A stretch of DNA of 64,000 nucleotides from Tatumella sp. JGM118 (GCF_018257515.1 NZ_JAERJR010000001.1:480090-544089); one strand, 5' to 3'; positions 40,204 to 51,060 are shown, counted from the stretch's first letter. A program made the numbers and translations. Notes: a model not told the origin generated them from the sequence alone.

Positions 40204-41844
40204 ATGAGCAAATTACCTGGTAAAAAACTACTCGCAGCAGGGATTGTCCTTGCAATGAGCCAGATGGCTATTCAGCAGGCCCTGGCCGCGGACGTCCCGG
40301 CCGGGGTCACACTGGCCGCGAAACAGGAATTAACAAAAGGTAATGGCGGGGAAGTACAGTCCCTGGATCCGCATAAAATTGAAGGTAATCCGGAAAGTAA
40401 TGTCAGTTATGATTTGCTGGAAGGGCTGGCGACTGTCGGAACCAACGGCAAAGTGATCCCCGGGGTGGCAGAAAGCTGGGAAAATAAAGACGGTAAAGTC
40501 TGGACCTTCCACTTACGTAAAAATGCCCTCTGGTCGAACGGTGCTCCGGTGACCGCTCAGGACTTCGTCTACAGCTGGCGCAGGCTGGTCAACCCAAAAA
40601 CAGCCTCGCCGTATGCCAGTTATCTGCAATACGGGCATGTGGAAAATGTGGATGACATCATTGCCGGTAAAAAATCGCCGGACCAGTTGGGTGTAAAAGC
40701 GCTGGATGATCATACACTGCAAGTGACACTGACCACATCGGTTCCCTTTTTCGATCAGCTACTGACGTATGCCGCACTCTCTCCGGTTTATCCGCCGGTA
40801 GTCGAAAAATATGGCGATCAGTGGACATTACCGCAGCATTGGGTCGGAAACGGTGCCTATACCCTGCAGGCCCATATTGTGAACGAAAAAATCGTCGTCG
40901 TGCGTAACCCGAAATACTGGGATAATGCCCATACGGTGATCAATAAAGTGACTTTCCTGCCGATCGATTCTGAAGTGAATGACGTCAATCGCTTCTACTC
41001 AGCAGATGGCAGTGATGTCAGCTATAACAACCTGCCTATCGAATTATTCCGTAAGCTGAAGCAGGATCACCCGAAAGACCTGCATGTTGACCCTTATCTC
41101 TGCACCTATTTCTATGAGCTGAATAATAAGTCTGCGCCATTCAATGATGCCCGCGTCCGTACCGCCATCAAACTCGGACTGGATCGCGATATCATCGTGA
41201 ATAAAGTCCTGGCTCAGGGACAAACCCCGGCCTACAGCCTGACCGATCCTGCCACCAATGGAATCGATGTGACAAAACCGGCCTGGTTCACCGAAACCCA
41301 GGCGCAACGTAATGACGAGGCCAAAAAATTACTGCAGGAAGCCGGTTACGGTCCGGGACACCCGCTGACCTTTACGTTGCTCTATAACACGTCTGATCTG
41401 CATAAAAAGCTGGCCATTGCTGCCGCGTCCATCTGGAAGAAAAATCTGGGTGTGAATGTGGTACTGGAAAACCAGGAATGGAAGACTTATCTGGACTCCC
41501 GACATCAGGGAACCTATCAGATGGCGCGTGCCGGCTGGTGTGCGGATTATAACGAGCCAAGTTCATTCCTGAACACGATGCAGACCGGTGACAGTAATAA
41601 CACCGCGTTCTATTCAGATACCGCTTTCGATCAGGCGCTGAAAGATGCTGCCAATGCCGGCGATGCTGCACAGCGTGCGGCGGATTATCAAAAAGCTGAA
41701 CAGATCATGGATAAAGATTCCGCTATTGTTCCGGTATTCTATTATGCCAATACCCGGCTGGTGAAAACCTATGTCGGTGGCTACACCGGTAAAGACCCGC
41801 TTGACCATGTTTACGATAAAAACTTATATATAATCAAGCACTAA
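40204..41844 (+). CDS. oppA: OppA, periplasmic oligopeptide-binding protein
   Basis: OppA is the solute-binding component of the oligopeptide importer. The signal peptide (KKLLAAGIVLAMSQMAIQQ, cleavage at ALA-A) occupies residues 1-29. The SBP family 5 fold follows, with YDLLEGLATV and WKTYLDSRHQGTYQ blocks. Length is 546 (E. coli 543). It is the first gene of oppABCDF and is separated from oppB by a hairpin that should lower distal expression. Confidence 0.98.
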   Translation: MSKLPGKKLLAAGIVLAMSQMAIQQALAADVPAGVTLAAKQELTKGNGGEVQSLDPHKIEGNPESNVSYDLLEGLATVGTNGKVIPGVAESWENKDGKVWTFHLRKNALWSNGAPVTAQDFVYSWRRLVNPKTASPYASYLQYGHVENVDDIIAGKKSPDQLGVKALDDHTLQVTLTTSVPFFDQLLTYAALSPVYPPVVEKYGDQWTLPQHWVGNGAYTLQAHIVNEKIVVVRNPKYWDNAHTVINKVTFLPIDSEVNDVNRFYSADGSDVSYNNLPIELFRKLKQDHPKDLHVDPYLCTYFYELNNKSAPFNDARVRTAIKLGLDRDIIVNKVLAQGQTPAYSLTDPATNGIDVTKPAWFTETQAQRNDEAKKLLQEAGYGPGHPLTFTLLYNTSDLHKKLAIAAASIWKKNLGVNVVLENQEWKTYLDSRHQGTYQMARAGWCADYNEPSSFLNTMQTGDSNNTAFYSDTAFDQALKDAANAGDAAQRAADYQKAEQIMDKDSAIVPVFYYANTRLVKTYVGGYTGKDPLDHVYDKNLYIIKH

Positions 41845-41858
41845 TTTATTTTACGGGT

Positions 41859-41889
41859 CCGGTCTGTGTCTGTGGCACAGGCCGGTTTT
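41859..41889 (+). terminator. Attenuating hairpin oppA-oppB
   Basis: CCGGTCTGTG pairs with CACAGGCCGG (one T-G pair) and is followed by four T residues. It is placed to terminate most transcripts after oppA, giving an excess of binding protein over permease. Confidence 0.7.
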
Positions 41890-41930
41890 CCGGTCAGAAA
41901 TGTCGGTAGCAATGGAATTAAGGTAATGCC

Positions 41931-42851
41931 ATGTTAAAATTTATTTTGCGGCGGGTCGCAGAGGCGATCCCGACGCTGTTTATATTAATTACTATCTCCT
42001 TCTTTATGATGCGGCTGGCCCCGGGCAGCCCTTTCACCGGAGAGCGTAATCTCCCCCCGGAAGTCATGGCGAATATCGAAGCCAGTTATCACCTGAATGA
42101 GCCTATTGGCGAACAGTATGTTGACTATCTGGTCAAACTGGCCCACGGCGACTTCGGACCGTCGTTTAAATATAAAGATTTCAGTGTTAACTATCTGATA
42201 GGCCAGGCCTTCCCGGTATCTGCGTCGCTGGGGCTGGCAGCCTTCTGTTTTGCGATGGTGTGCGGTATCGGTGCCGGCATTATTGCTGCTCTGCGACAAA
42301 ACACCTTCTGGGACTATGCTGTGATGGGGGTGGCGATGACCGGTGTGGTGATCCCTTCATTTGTTGTCGCGCCGCTACTGGTCCTGATCTTCGCTATTAC
42401 CCTGAAATGGCTGCCCGGCGGGGGATGGAATGGCGGACAATGGCAGTTCGTGTTATTGCCCATGCTGGCCCTGTCGCTGGCGTATATCTCCAGTATTGCC
42501 CGCATCATGCGCAGTTCAATGATTGAAGTGATGCATTCTGACTATATCCGTACGGCACGTGCCAAAGGCATGCCGATGCGCCGGATTGTCTTCCGTCACG
42601 CCCTGCGTCCGGCATTACTGCCGGTGGTGTCCTATATGGGGCCAGCCTTCGTGGGCATCATTACCGGATCGATGGTGATTGAGTCGATTTTCGGGTTGCC
42701 GGGCATCGGGCAGTTGTTTGTGAATGGTGCACTGAACCGCGATTATTCACTGGTACTCAGCCTGACGATCCTGGTCGGGGTGCTGACCATTGCTTTTAAC
42801 GCCATCGTCGATATTCTGTATGCCGTTATCGACCCGAAAATTCGCTACTGA
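41931..42851 (+). CDS. oppB: OppB, oligopeptide ABC permease
   Basis: This 306-residue inner-membrane permease has six transmembrane segments and the cytoplasmic EAA loop (YIRTARAKGMPMRRIVFRHA near residue 205), which docks on OppD/OppF. It pairs with OppC to form the channel. Length is identical to E. coli OppB. Confidence 0.98.
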   Translation: MLKFILRRVAEAIPTLFILITISFFMMRLAPGSPFTGERNLPPEVMANIEASYHLNEPIGEQYVDYLVKLAHGDFGPSFKYKDFSVNYLIGQAFPVSASLGLAAFCFAMVCGIGAGIIAALRQNTFWDYAVMGVAMTGVVIPSFVVAPLLVLIFAITLKWLPGGGWNGGQWQFVLLPMLALSLAYISSIARIMRSSMIEVMHSDYIRTARAKGMPMRRIVFRHALRPALLPVVSYMGPAFVGIITGSMVIESIFGLPGIGQLFVNGALNRDYSLVLSLTILVGVLTIAFNAIVDILYAVIDPKIRY

Positions 42852-42866
42852 TGGCGGGAGTTAACC

Positions 42867-43775
42867 ATGATTTTATTTAAAAGAAATAAAGAGCTTACGC
42901 AAAGTTTACTGGGTGAGAGCCCGATTAAAGGACGCAGCCTGTGGCAGGATGCCGGTCGCCGTTTTATTCATAACCGTGCGGCACTGGTCAGCCTGTTTCT
43001 GCTGCTGCTGATCGTTCTGTTCGTGGCTTTCGCGCCGCTGTTATCGCCATTTGCCTATGATGATACCGACTGGAATATGATGTCTGCTGCGCCCGATTTA
43101 AGTTCCGGCCACTGGTTCGGCACTGACTCGTCAGGCCGCGATCTGCTGGTGCGGGTGGCGATTGGCGGGCGTATCTCTCTGATGGTGGGGATCGCGTCAG
43201 CGGCGATCGCCGTGATTGTCGGGACGCTGTATGGCTCGATTGCCGGCTACGTCGGTGGTAAAACCGATGCCTTCATGATGCGTCTGCTGGAAATCCTCAA
43301 TTCCTTTCCGTTCATGTTTTTCGTCATTCTGCTGGTGACCTTCTTTGGCCGCAATATCCTGCTGATCTTCGTCGCTATCGGGATGGTGTCCTGGCTGGAT
43401 ATGGCGCGTATTGTCCGCGGGCAAACGCTGGCTCTGAAAGGCAAAGAGTATATCGAAGCGGCACGGGTGGCCGGAGTCTCCACCAGCGGCATTGTTATCA
43501 GACACATTATCCCGAATGTGCTGGGGGTCGTCGTGGTGTATGCCTCATTGCTGGTGCCAGGAATGATCCTGTTTGAATCCTTCCTGAGTTTCCTTGGCCT
43601 GGGGACCCAGGAGCCACTGAGCAGCTGGGGCGCTCTGTTAAGTGACGGGGCAAACTCCATGGAAGTCTCCCCGTGGTTATTACTGTTTCCGGCCAGCTTT
43701 CTGGTGGTCACTCTGTTTTGTTTTAACTTTATCGGCGATGGCCTGCGTGATGCCCTCGACCCGAAAGATCGCTAA
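42867..43775 (+). CDS. oppC: OppC, oligopeptide ABC permease
   Basis: The 302-residue permease partner of OppB has a long N-terminal cytoplasmic segment, six membrane segments and the EAA motif ([20 protein letters not shown] near residue 195). It follows oppB after 15 bases in the same transcript. Confidence 0.98.
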   Translation: MILFKRNKELTQSLLGESPIKGRSLWQDAGRRFIHNRAALVSLFLLLLIVLFVAFAPLLSPFAYDDTDWNMMSAAPDLSSGHWFGTDSSGRDLLVRVAIGGRISLMVGIASAAIAVIVGTLYGSIAGYVGGKTDAFMMRLLEILNSFPFMFFVILLVTFFGRNILLIFVAIGMVSWLDMARIVRGQTLALKGKEYIEAARVAGVSTSGIVIRHIIPNVLGVVVVYASLLVPGMILFESFLSFLGLGTQEPLSSWGALLSDGANSMEVSPWLLLFPASFLVVTLFCFNFIGDGLRDALDPKDR

Positions 43776-43786
43776 GGAGCACCGCA

Positions 43787-44776
43787 ATGACTGTTGAACA
43801 CATCCGGCCGCAGCCGTTACTGGCGGTAAAAGATCTGCGGGTCACTTTCTCGACCCACGATGGTGATGTTACCGCGGTGAATAACCTGAGCTTTGATCTG
43901 AACGAAGGCGAAACACTGGGGATTGTCGGCGAATCCGGTTCGGGTAAGTCCCAGACCGCGTTCGCGCTGATGGGCTTACTGGCCAGAAACGGCAAAGTCG
44001 CCGGGTCAGCACAATTTCGCGGCCAGGAGCTGCTGAACCTGCCCGAGAAACAGCTGAATCAGTTGCGTGCCGGGCAGATTGGTATGATCTTCCAGGACCC
44101 GATGACTTCCCTTAATCCGTATATGAAAGTCGGTGAGCAGTTGATTGAAGTGCTGACGCTGCATAAAGGACTGAGTCATAAAACAGCATTTGAAGAATGT
44201 GTAAAAATGCTGGATGCAGTAAAAATACCGGCTGCACGACAGCGTATGAAGATGTATCCCCATGAATTTTCCGGCGGCATGCGTCAGCGGGTTATGATTG
44301 CGATGGCATTGTTGTGTCAGCCGCGTTTGCTGATTGCCGATGAACCGACCACGGCACTGGATGTCACCGTGCAGGCGCAAATCATGACATTGCTGAATGA
44401 GCTTAAGCGGGAGTTTTCGACCTCAATCATTCTGATCACCCATGACCTGGGTGTGGTCGCCGGGGGCTGTGACAAAGTGCTGGTGATGTACGGTGGCCGC
44501 ACAATGGAGTATGCCACCGCCAATGAGCTGTTTGCCCGTCCTGCTCACCCCTATACCCGTGGCCTGTTGAAAGCGGTGCCGCGGCTGGATCGTGAGGACA
44601 GTGAACTGCGCACCATCCCGGGGAATCCACCTAACCTGCTGAATTTACCTTCCGGCTGTCCGTTCCGTCCGAGATGTGAATTTGCGATGCCGGTGTGTGA
44701 AACCTCACCGGCTGCCGTCATGAGTGCAGAAGGCAGGATCAGAGCCTGCCACAGAAGTGTGGAGGAAGTACAATGA
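43787..44776 (+). CDS. oppD: OppD, oligopeptide ABC ATPase
   Basis: This ATP-binding subunit has Walker A GESGSGKS at residues 48-55, the signature FSGGMRQR near 163 and Walker [14 protein letters not shown] near 184. The C-terminal oligopeptide-transporter extension carries a four-cysteine cluster (CPFRPRCEF and CETSP), likely an iron-sulfur or zinc site as in the family. Its stop overlaps the oppF start by 4 bases (ATGA). Confidence 0.98.
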   Translation: MTVEHIRPQPLLAVKDLRVTFSTHDGDVTAVNNLSFDLNEGETLGIVGESGSGKSQTAFALMGLLARNGKVAGSAQFRGQELLNLPEKQLNQLRAGQIGMIFQDPMTSLNPYMKVGEQLIEVLTLHKGLSHKTAFEECVKMLDAVKIPAARQRMKMYPHEFSGGMRQRVMIAMALLCQPRLLIADEPTTALDVTVQAQIMTLLNELKREFSTSIILITHDLGVVAGGCDKVLVMYGGRTMEYATANELFARPAHPYTRGLLKAVPRLDREDSELRTIPGNPPNLLNLPSGCPFRPRCEFAMPVCETSPAAVMSAEGRIRACHRSVEEVQ

Positions 44777-45780
44777 TAACGGCCAATGAATCCCGGAACC
44801 CGTTACTGCTTGAAGTCAAAGGGTTAAAAGTCTGGTTTGATGTCAGACAAAAGAAGCAATGGTTCTGGCAATCTCCGCAAAGACTGAAAGCGGTGGACGG
44901 TGTCAGTTTCCGGCTGCATCAGGGAGAAACCCTCGGAGTGGTCGGGGAGTCTGGTTGCGGAAAATCGACGCTGGCACGGGCGGTGATCGGTCTGGTGAAA
45001 GCCACCGAAGGCAGTATCTGCTGGATGGGCAAAGAACTTAGCGGCCAGAATGCGGAAGAATGGCAAAAGGCCCGCGGGGATATCCAGATGATTTTCCAGG
45101 ATCCGCTCGCCTCGCTTGACCCGCGAATGACCATCGGTGACATCATTGCAGAACCGCTGCGCAGCCGGCGTCCGCGGGTTTCCGGCGCAGAAATCAGGGA
45201 ACGCGTGCAGGCTATGATGCAGAAAGTAGGTCTGCTGCCGAATATGATTAACCGCTATCCTCATGAGTTCTCTGGCGGCCAGTGCCAGAGGATCGGCATC
45301 GCCAGGGCGCTGATTCTGGAGCCTAAACTGATTATCTGTGATGAGCCGGTGTCGGCGCTGGATGTGTCTATCCAGGCGCAGGTCGTTAATCTGCTGAAAA
45401 AGCTGCAACGGGAAATGGGGCTGGCGTTAATCTTTATCGCCCATGACCTGGCGGTGGTAAAACACATCTCCGATAAGGTTATGGTCATGTACCTCGGGCA
45501 TGCGGTTGAAACGGGTGATGATGACAAAGTCTATACCACACCGGCACACCCCTATACCCGGGCACTGATGTCAGCTGTCCCGCTGCCGGACCCGGAACTG
45601 GAAAGGAACAAAACTATTCAGTTACTGGAGGGTGAGTTACCTTCACCGATTAATCCGCCCCGGGGTTGTGTCTTCTGTACCCGCTGCCCGCTGGCGGAGG
45701 ACCGGTGCCGGAATGAGCGGCCTCAGATACAGGGCGATGCCACCCATACGGTTGCCTGTCTGAAAGCTGAAGCACTCTGA
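44773..45780 (+). CDS. oppF: OppF, oligopeptide ABC ATPase
   Basis: This second ATPase subunit forms the heterodimeric motor with OppD. It has Walker [10 protein letters not shown] near residue 58, signature FSGGQCQR near 168 and Walker [14 protein letters not shown] near 190. The C-terminal cysteine motif ([14 protein letters not shown]) is intact. Length is 335 (E. coli 334). It is the last gene of the operon. Confidence 0.98.
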   Translation: MITANESRNPLLLEVKGLKVWFDVRQKKQWFWQSPQRLKAVDGVSFRLHQGETLGVVGESGCGKSTLARAVIGLVKATEGSICWMGKELSGQNAEEWQKARGDIQMIFQDPLASLDPRMTIGDIIAEPLRSRRPRVSGAEIRERVQAMMQKVGLLPNMINRYPHEFSGGQCQRIGIARALILEPKLIICDEPVSALDVSIQAQVVNLLKKLQREMGLALIFIAHDLAVVKHISDKVMVMYLGHAVETGDDDKVYTTPAHPYTRALMSAVPLPDPELERNKTIQLLEGELPSPINPPRGCVFCTRCPLAEDRCRNERPQIQGDATHTVACLKAEAL

Positions 45781-45819
45781 GAGCTAATATGACGGGTGGG
45801 TGATCGACACACGTCACAG

Positions 45820-45845
45820 GAAGCCGGGGTTACCCGGCTTCTTTT
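45820..45845 (+). terminator. Intrinsic terminator of the opp operon
   Basis: GAAGCCGGG and CCCGGCTTC form a 9-bp stem with a GTTA loop, followed by TTTT, 40 bases after the oppF stop. Confidence 0.85.
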
Positions 45846-46309
45846 CTCCCGAAGACTCCACTCCTGACCGTCGGTTCTGTCATCCCCGGCACGACGCCCC
45901 CCCGAAGAATCGTCCAAATTCTGAAAGAATAAAACCCTGTCATATACTGTACCGCGGGTCTGACGCGACCCGGACTTTGTGGGCCGTTATCAGTCCCTGC
46001 CAGCCGATTTCATGTCCCACCTCTGCGTAAGCCATGCGATGGCGGGAGGACGGGCATGACCTCCCTGAGCGTGTACCCTGGCATTTCTCAGGTCAGACAG
46101 CCGAAAGGGCGATACCAGCGGCCATTTTCGGGAGGGCTAAGCGATGGCTCCCCGGGATAAAGGTGCTGCGGCGCCGGAAATCTGGTGACGGAGGCTGTCA
46201 GCCTCCATGCCCGTCCGGAACCCGCAGAATAACCGCAAAGGCAGAGCCTGAATAAATCACTGGTAAACAGGGCGCAGTAGCGCAGTGCCTCCGGGGGGGC
46301 TCAGGGAAA
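45846..46309. other. Gene-free stretch before the 185-bp repeats
   Basis: No credible gene is present. A short hairpin (GGAGGCT with AGCCTCC, 46190-46206) is visible. From about 46262 the sequence resembles the tail of the downstream repeat unit (TAAACAGG then CGCAGTAGCGCAGTGC), so a degenerate partial copy probably precedes the array. Confidence 0.5.
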
Positions 46310-46856
46310 GCGAACGCATCCGTTGGATGCAGGAAATACAACGTATCCGCTCCCGTATCGTACGTAGTTTACGGTCTGCGTTATAACTTAATCGGCGGCG
46401 TCACGAATCTTTAAGGATAATAGCCGGAACAGACGGGAGGGCGTTACGGTAATAAACAGGAGGGTGTAGCACAGTATTTTTGATCACCCTGAAAGCGAAC
46501 GCATCCGTTGGAGGCAGGAAATACAACGTATCCGCTCCCGTATCGTACGTAGTTAACGGCCCGGTTATATCTTAATCGGCGGCGTCACGAATCTTTAAGG
46601 ATAATAGCCGGAGCAGACGGGAGGGCGTTACGGCAATAAACAGGATGGTGTAGCGTAGTACTTTTGATCACCCTGAAAGCGAACGCATCCGTTGGATGCA
46701 TGAAATAAACGTATCCGCTCCCGTTTCATACGTAGTTAACGGTCCGGGTTATATCTCAATCGGCGGTGTCACGAATCTTTAAGGATAAGAGCCGGAACAG
46801 ACGGGAGGGTGTTACTGCTATAAACAGGAGGGTATTGTGCAGTGTCTTTGAGCACC
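46310..46856. repeat. Tandem repeat, unit about 185 bp, three copies
   Basis: Copies begin at 46310, 46495 and 46679 with no spacers. Each starts GCGAACGCATCCGTTGGA, which in copies 1 and 3 folds as GCATCC/GGATGC, and contains CGTATCCGCTCCCGT, GTCACGAATCTTTAAGGAT and ACAGACGGGAGGG. The CTCCCGT and ACGGGAG segments within a unit are complementary. Copies 1 and 2 differ at few positions and copy 3 is more diverged. No reading frame is preserved across copies. I do not recognise the family; a small-RNA or protein-binding array is possible but unproven. Confidence 0.88.
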
Positions 46857-46923
46857 GGGAGGGTGACACCGCCGGCGGAGCGGCGGTGACAGCGGGCTTA
46901 TTGGCTGGCAGCCCGGAGAATCA

Positions 46924-47247
46924 TTACTCACGCCACAGAATATGGCACAGCTTATGATCTTTTTCACGGCAGAGCAGTACACGGGCAAAAATATCTGTCA
47001 CAGGGTCTGCTTCAGTCTCACCGAGGCCAATAACCACCTCAGCAAAAAAATCAGGATTCAGATCGAAATCGACATGTTCCTGCCAGTCTTCAGCCGGGTC
47101 CAGTAATTCAGCGCTGCCACGCTCTTCGAACTGCAGGTTAAACAGAATGATATCTGCCGGTTCCAGGTTATCTCCGGCCAGCTCAAGAAAAATATCGTAA
47201 GCCTGCTCCAGCGTTTCATCTTCAGTAAGACGATTATTCAGATCCAT
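46924..47247 (-). CDS. yciU: YciU family protein (DUF440, DNA-mimic-like)
   Basis: The 107-residue, strongly acidic protein (many Glu/Asp, [19 protein letters not shown]) belongs to the DUF440/HI1450 family, proposed to be double-stranded DNA mimics. Function in the cell is not established. It lies 39 bases downstream of clsA on the same strand, as in E. coli, and may be cotranscribed. Confidence 0.93.
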   Translation of the reverse strand: MDLNNRLTEDETLEQAYDIFLELAGDNLEPADIILFNLQFEERGSAELLDPAEDWQEHVDFDLNPDFFAEVVIGLGETEADPVTDIFARVLLCREKDHKLCHILWRE

Positions 47248-47286
47248 ATTTAGCCTGTACTTATCAAAAGTGTCTATGCGGCTTTT

Positions 47287-48747
47287 TTACAGCAAAGGAC
47301 TAAAGAAGTAAAACAGTCGTTCCAGAATCCGCCGCCAGTATGAGCGTTTCGCCCATTCCGCACCGCTCAGCCGTGTTGATCGCTCAATATAATCCTGCTG
47401 TACCAGGTCGACATCATTACCAAAATCGCCATCATCCACCACCAGCGTGACTTCAAAATTCAGCCACAGGCTGCGCATGTCCAGGTTGACGGTACCGACC
47501 AGACTCAGTTCGCCGTCGACGAGCACACTTTTGGTATGCAGCAAACCGTCAGAGAATTGATAAATCTTTACGCCAGCCTCCAGCAGTTCAGTAAAGAATG
47601 CGCGGCTAGCCCAGTCGACCAGCATGGAATCGTTCTTTTGAGGAACGATCAGGCGAACATCCACACCACGCAGGGCGGCGGTGCAGATAGCGTGCAGCAG
47701 GTCATCACTGGGGACAAAGTAGGGTGTGGTCATGGTCAGTTGTTCACGTGCCGAGTAAATCGCAGTGAGCAGCGCCTGGTGGATCATATCTTCCGGAAAG
47801 CCCGGTCCGGAAGCGATGACCTGAATAATGTGGCCGCTGGCTTGTTCAAACGGCATCACGACCTGGTCCGGTTGCGGAGGTAAAATCCGTTTACCGGTCT
47901 CTATCTCCCAGTCACAGGAGTAAACGATGCCCAGCGTGATGGCCACAGGGCCTTCCATGCGGGCCATCAGGTCGACCCACTGGCCGACACCGGCATCCTG
48001 CTTGAAAAAGCGCGGGTCCACCAGGTTCATACTGCCGGTATAAGCAATATAATTATCGATCAGTACGATTTTCCGGTGTTGCCGCAGATCCATGCGTCGC
48101 AGGAAAACCCTCAACAGATTAACCTGTAAGGATTCGACAACCTCGATACCGGCCTTGCGTAGTTTTTTTGGCCACGGGCTTTTAAAAAACTGGCGGCTAC
48201 CGGCGGAATCCAGCATCAGGCGACAGTGAACACCCCGCTGAGCAGCATCCATAAAGGCTTCGGCCACTTCATCGGCCAGCCCGCCGGGCTGCCAGATATA
48301 AAAGACCATCTCGATATTATGGCTGGCCTGGCGGATATCTTTGACCAGCGAAGCCATCACATCATCAGGGTGTGTCAGTAACGTAAGCTGATTACCGCGG
48401 ACACCGGCAATCCCGTGGCGATGCTCGCACAATTTAAACAGCGCACTGGCGACATCACTGGACCGGGTCGCGAAAATGTGTGAGGACTTTCTTAACTCCG
48501 CCAGCCAGCGGGCGGTGGAGGGCCACATCGTTCTCGCGCGTTCTGCACGGCGTTTACCCAGATAGAGTTCACCGAAGCTCAGATAAGCGATAATGCCGAC
48601 CAGAGGCAGGATATAGATAATCAGCAACCAGACCATCGAAGAGGATACGGTTCTTCTCTTCATCAGGATCCGGAGGGTAACCCCTGCAATCAATAGCCAG
48701 TAGCCAAATAATATTAACCCGTTGAGCAGGGAATAGAATGTCGTCAT
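47287..48747 (-). CDS. clsA: ClsA, cardiolipin synthase A
   Basis: ClsA condenses two phosphatidylglycerol molecules to cardiolipin at the inner membrane. Two N-terminal membrane segments (about 3-55) precede two phospholipase D domains whose HKD motifs are HRKIVLID (near 224) and HTKSVLVD (near 404). Length of 486 equals E. coli. Confidence 0.98.
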   Translation of the reverse strand: MTTFYSLLNGLILFGYWLLIAGVTLRILMKRRTVSSSMVWLLIIYILPLVGIIAYLSFGELYLGKRRAERARTMWPSTARWLAELRKSSHIFATRSSDVASALFKLCEHRHGIAGVRGNQLTLLTHPDDVMASLVKDIRQASHNIEMVFYIWQPGGLADEVAEAFMDAAQRGVHCRLMLDSAGSRQFFKSPWPKKLRKAGIEVVESLQVNLLRVFLRRMDLRQHRKIVLIDNYIAYTGSMNLVDPRFFKQDAGVGQWVDLMARMEGPVAITLGIVYSCDWEIETGKRILPPQPDQVVMPFEQASGHIIQVIASGPGFPEDMIHQALLTAIYSAREQLTMTTPYFVPSDDLLHAICTAALRGVDVRLIVPQKNDSMLVDWASRAFFTELLEAGVKIYQFSDGLLHTKSVLVDGELSLVGTVNLDMRSLWLNFEVTLVVDDGDFGNDVDLVQQDYIERSTRLSGAEWAKRSYWRRILERLFYFFSPLL

Positions 48748-48884
48748 TAAGTGGAAGTCCGGTTCACGCTTTCGTGTAATGAGTTTACGTTGAGTTACGT
48801 TATTGTGAAACCTTTTCTAATCGGTCATTGGATCGCCGGGCCATTGGCGTATAATGCCGTGATAACGTGGCAGAGGGTGGGACG

Positions 48885-49082
48885 ATGAAGCGAAGCAGAA
48901 ATGAAGTAGCCCGGTGGCGGATGGCCCGGCAGAAGAATCGCCGCAAGATACGCTGGCTGGAAGCGCAGTCACGGCGCTATACGCGCATTATTTCTATCCG
49001 CCATCAGTTAGCCAAAAAGCAGCGTAGTTCCCTGCTGTTTATCCTCACTCATCCGGCTTCAACGGATAAACATTACTTCTGA
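48885..49082 (+). CDS. yciY: YciY-like small basic protein
   Basis: The 65-residue, Arg/Lys-rich peptide starts MKRSRNEVARWRMARQ and contains SIRHQLAKKQRSSLLF, matching the pattern of E. coli YciY (57 residues). It has no known function. GGGTGGG precedes the ATG at 48885. It is divergent from clsA, the same placement as in E. coli. The C terminus is about 8 residues longer than in E. coli. Confidence 0.8.
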   Translation: MKRSRNEVARWRMARQKNRRKIRWLEAQSRRYTRIISIRHQLAKKQRSSLLFILTHPASTDKHYF

Positions 49083-49770
49083 GTTTTACCCGGGTGGCAG
49101 GGACGTTCTGGCACCCTGACGGCCGGGGATACCGGGTTAACCGGCCATGGGCCGTTGGTCAGATTTGCGGTATTCAGTATCAGTGAATCTGATATCAGTG
49201 CCTGCATCTTCCGGGCGTGATGATGACATTCCATACCAACGTCTGACATCGCTATTTCTCCTGCGTGATACGCTGCATCTCTGCGGACCACCGCGTTAAA
49301 CACTCCCGCGATAACACGCCCCCTAAAGACCCGATAGGGAGGGAAAGGTACAGGTGCAACGATCCTTAAGAAGTGCGCCTGAATACTGTTTGCTGTTTTA
49401 GCCACAAGTGCGTATTACGTCTTTGGCGGACCATTCACGGTTACCCTGAAGATTGAATACCGGGCAGCAAGATACCAATACCCGCTATCGACGACGGAAT
49501 CCATACTCAGATATCGCTTTCAAAGGTTTCCCCTGAGTTCTCCGTTTAAGGGTATTGACCCTTGTGGATGATGTCGACGTTAAGATTGTCACTTAATGAG
49601 GGCAGGGAAACCCGGGAGTCTTAAATGAGGGAGAGTGCTGGCGGAAGAACAGAGAGACACGAAAATTCGGTTCAAAAGTGGGCAAAAAATAGGAGTTCAC
49701 CTGTCGGTATACGCTTTAAATTTTGTCCCACATTGACTTTAATAATTCACTTCAGTGAATCAACTGCTGA
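49083..49770. other. Gene-free stretch where E. coli has kch
   Basis: These 688 bases separate yciY from yciI. A minus-strand frame (49073-49405, 110 codons) overlaps the yciY end and resembles nothing I know. The potassium channel gene kch, expected here from E. coli, is absent. No tRNA, repeat or clear transposase was seen, so this may be a decayed locus. Confidence 0.5.
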
Positions 49771-50067
49771 TTAAAACACCTGCTTAAAGGGTTTTACGGT
49801 GACTTTCTGGTAGACATTCGCAGCAACATAAGGGTCATCATTGGCCCAGGATTCCGCTTCTTCCAGTGAAGTAAATTCAGCAATCACCGTTGAACCGGTA
49901 AATCCGGCAGCCCCGGGATCATTACTGTCGACCGCCGGCATGGGTCCGGCAATAACCAGTTTCCCCTCATCCCTCAGTAACTGCAGTCGTGCCAGATGCG
50001 CAGGTCTGACAGACTGTCTTTTTTCCAGTGAATCGGGGGTATCCTCTGCATAAATGACATATAACAC
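49771..50067 (-). CDS. yciI: YciI-like protein
   Basis: The 98-residue protein has the dimeric alpha/beta-barrel YciI fold; the block [21 protein letters not shown] and the [19 protein letters not shown] segment match E. coli closely. YciI-fold proteins bind small molecules; no activity is proven. Translation starts at GTG with GAGAG upstream. It is divergent from tonB. Confidence 0.95.
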   Translation of the reverse strand: MLYVIYAEDTPDSLEKRQSVRPAHLARLQLLRDEGKLVIAGPMPAVDSNDPGAAGFTGSTVIAEFTSLEEAESWANDDPYVAANVYQKVTVKPFKQVF

Positions 50068-50165
50068 GTTGATAATCTCTCAGGGCAACAGTTTGTAGCC
50101 TTAACGTTAAGCTAACTCTGCGGTCAGTGCAAATAAAATGGCAGGGGCAGGATGGTTATTACTTA

Positions 50166-50195
50166 TTGAAACTGATTGCTATTTGCATTTAGAAT
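50166..50195 (+). promoter_or_regulatory. tonB promoter with overlapping Fur-like site
   Basis: TTGAAA (50166-50171) and TAGAAT (50190-50195) lie 18 bases apart. Between them TGATTGCTATTTGCATT closely resembles the Fur-regulated core of the E. coli tonB promoter. Iron repression is therefore likely, as an inference from this similarity. Confidence 0.7.
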
Positions 50196-50224
50196 GGGGG
50201 CTTTCAAGAACTGACGCGATGGCT

Positions 50225-51019
50225 ATGAGTACTTTGACCGAAGATTTTCCTAAACGTTTACCGCTGTCTATGCTGGTTTCTGTCGCTCTCCATGGCGCGG
50301 TGATTGCAGGACTCTTATTTGCGTCATTTCATCAGGTTATCAATGTGCCACCGCCACAGGCGGTGATCGATGTGTCTATGGTTGCCCCGGAAGTCCAGCC
50401 TGAAGCCGCAAAAGCACAGCCTCAGCCCGAACCCCAGCCTGAGACACCGCCGCAGCCTGTGCCGGAACCGCCACAGCCCGCGCCACAGCCACGGCCAGAG
50501 CCTCAGGTCGATAAACCTGTGCCGGTAGAAAAACCCAAACCGGTGGTGAAACCTAAGCCGGTGGTCAGAAAACCGCATGAAGTGAAGAAGCCGGTCGTTA
50601 AACCTCACCATGAAGTGAAACCGGTGCGTGAGCCGGTGAAAGAGACCAAACCGGCACCGTCTGCGGCACAGAATCAGGATAACGCGTTACAGACCAAAGC
50701 ACAGACGGCCCCGCAGAAATCGAATTCGAATCAGCACAGTATCTCTGACGGTAAGCCTCAGCCACAGAATATTTCCCTGCCGGCGTATCCGGCTCGCGCA
50801 CTGGCGTTCCATCTCGAAGGCCGTGTACAGGTACAGTTCGATGTCGATAATGACGGACGGGTCGTGAACGCCCGTATTATTGATTCCCAGCCGAAGATGA
50901 TGTTTGACCGTGAGGTCAGGATGGCAATGATGCGCTGGCGCTACAAGAGCGGCAATCCGGGCACCGGTCTGAAGATGACCATTCTGTTTAAGCTTGATGG
51001 CAGCTCTTCTGTTCAATAA
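50225..51019 (+). CDS. tonB: TonB, energy transducer
   Basis: TonB couples the proton motive force via ExbBD to outer-membrane siderophore and B12 receptors. The N-terminal anchor with the SxxxH motif (SMLVSVALHGAVIAGLLF) lies at about 14-33. The long Pro-Glu then Pro-Lys region spans roughly 50-150. The C-terminal domain has LPAYPARALAFHLEGRV and MMRWRYKSG. The protein is about 264 residues, against 239 in E. coli, with extra length in the proline-rich part. The start is ambiguous: ATG 50225 gives MSTLTEDFPKRLP; ATG 50219 adds two residues. Confidence 0.96.
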   Translation: MSTLTEDFPKRLPLSMLVSVALHGAVIAGLLFASFHQVINVPPPQAVIDVSMVAPEVQPEAAKAQPQPEPQPETPPQPVPEPPQPAPQPRPEPQVDKPVPVEKPKPVVKPKPVVRKPHEVKKPVVKPHHEVKPVREPVKETKPAPSAAQNQDNALQTKAQTAPQKSNSNQHSISDGKPQPQNISLPAYPARALAFHLEGRVQVQFDVDNDGRVVNARIIDSQPKMMFDREVRMAMMRWRYKSGNPGTGLKMTILFKLDGSSSVQ

Positions 51020-51060
51020 CCGGGTCCGCGGAAATCACGGGGTGTCCTCACCGGGAGCCA

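Noticed and set aside
46310..46856. CRISPR array interpretation of the 185-bp repeat
   Set aside because: The units are far too long, abut directly without unique spacers, and no cas gene is nearby.
49073..49405. 110-codon minus-strand frame upstream of yciI
   Set aside because: It overlaps yciY, has low-complexity composition (Pro/His/Arg rich) and no family resemblance.
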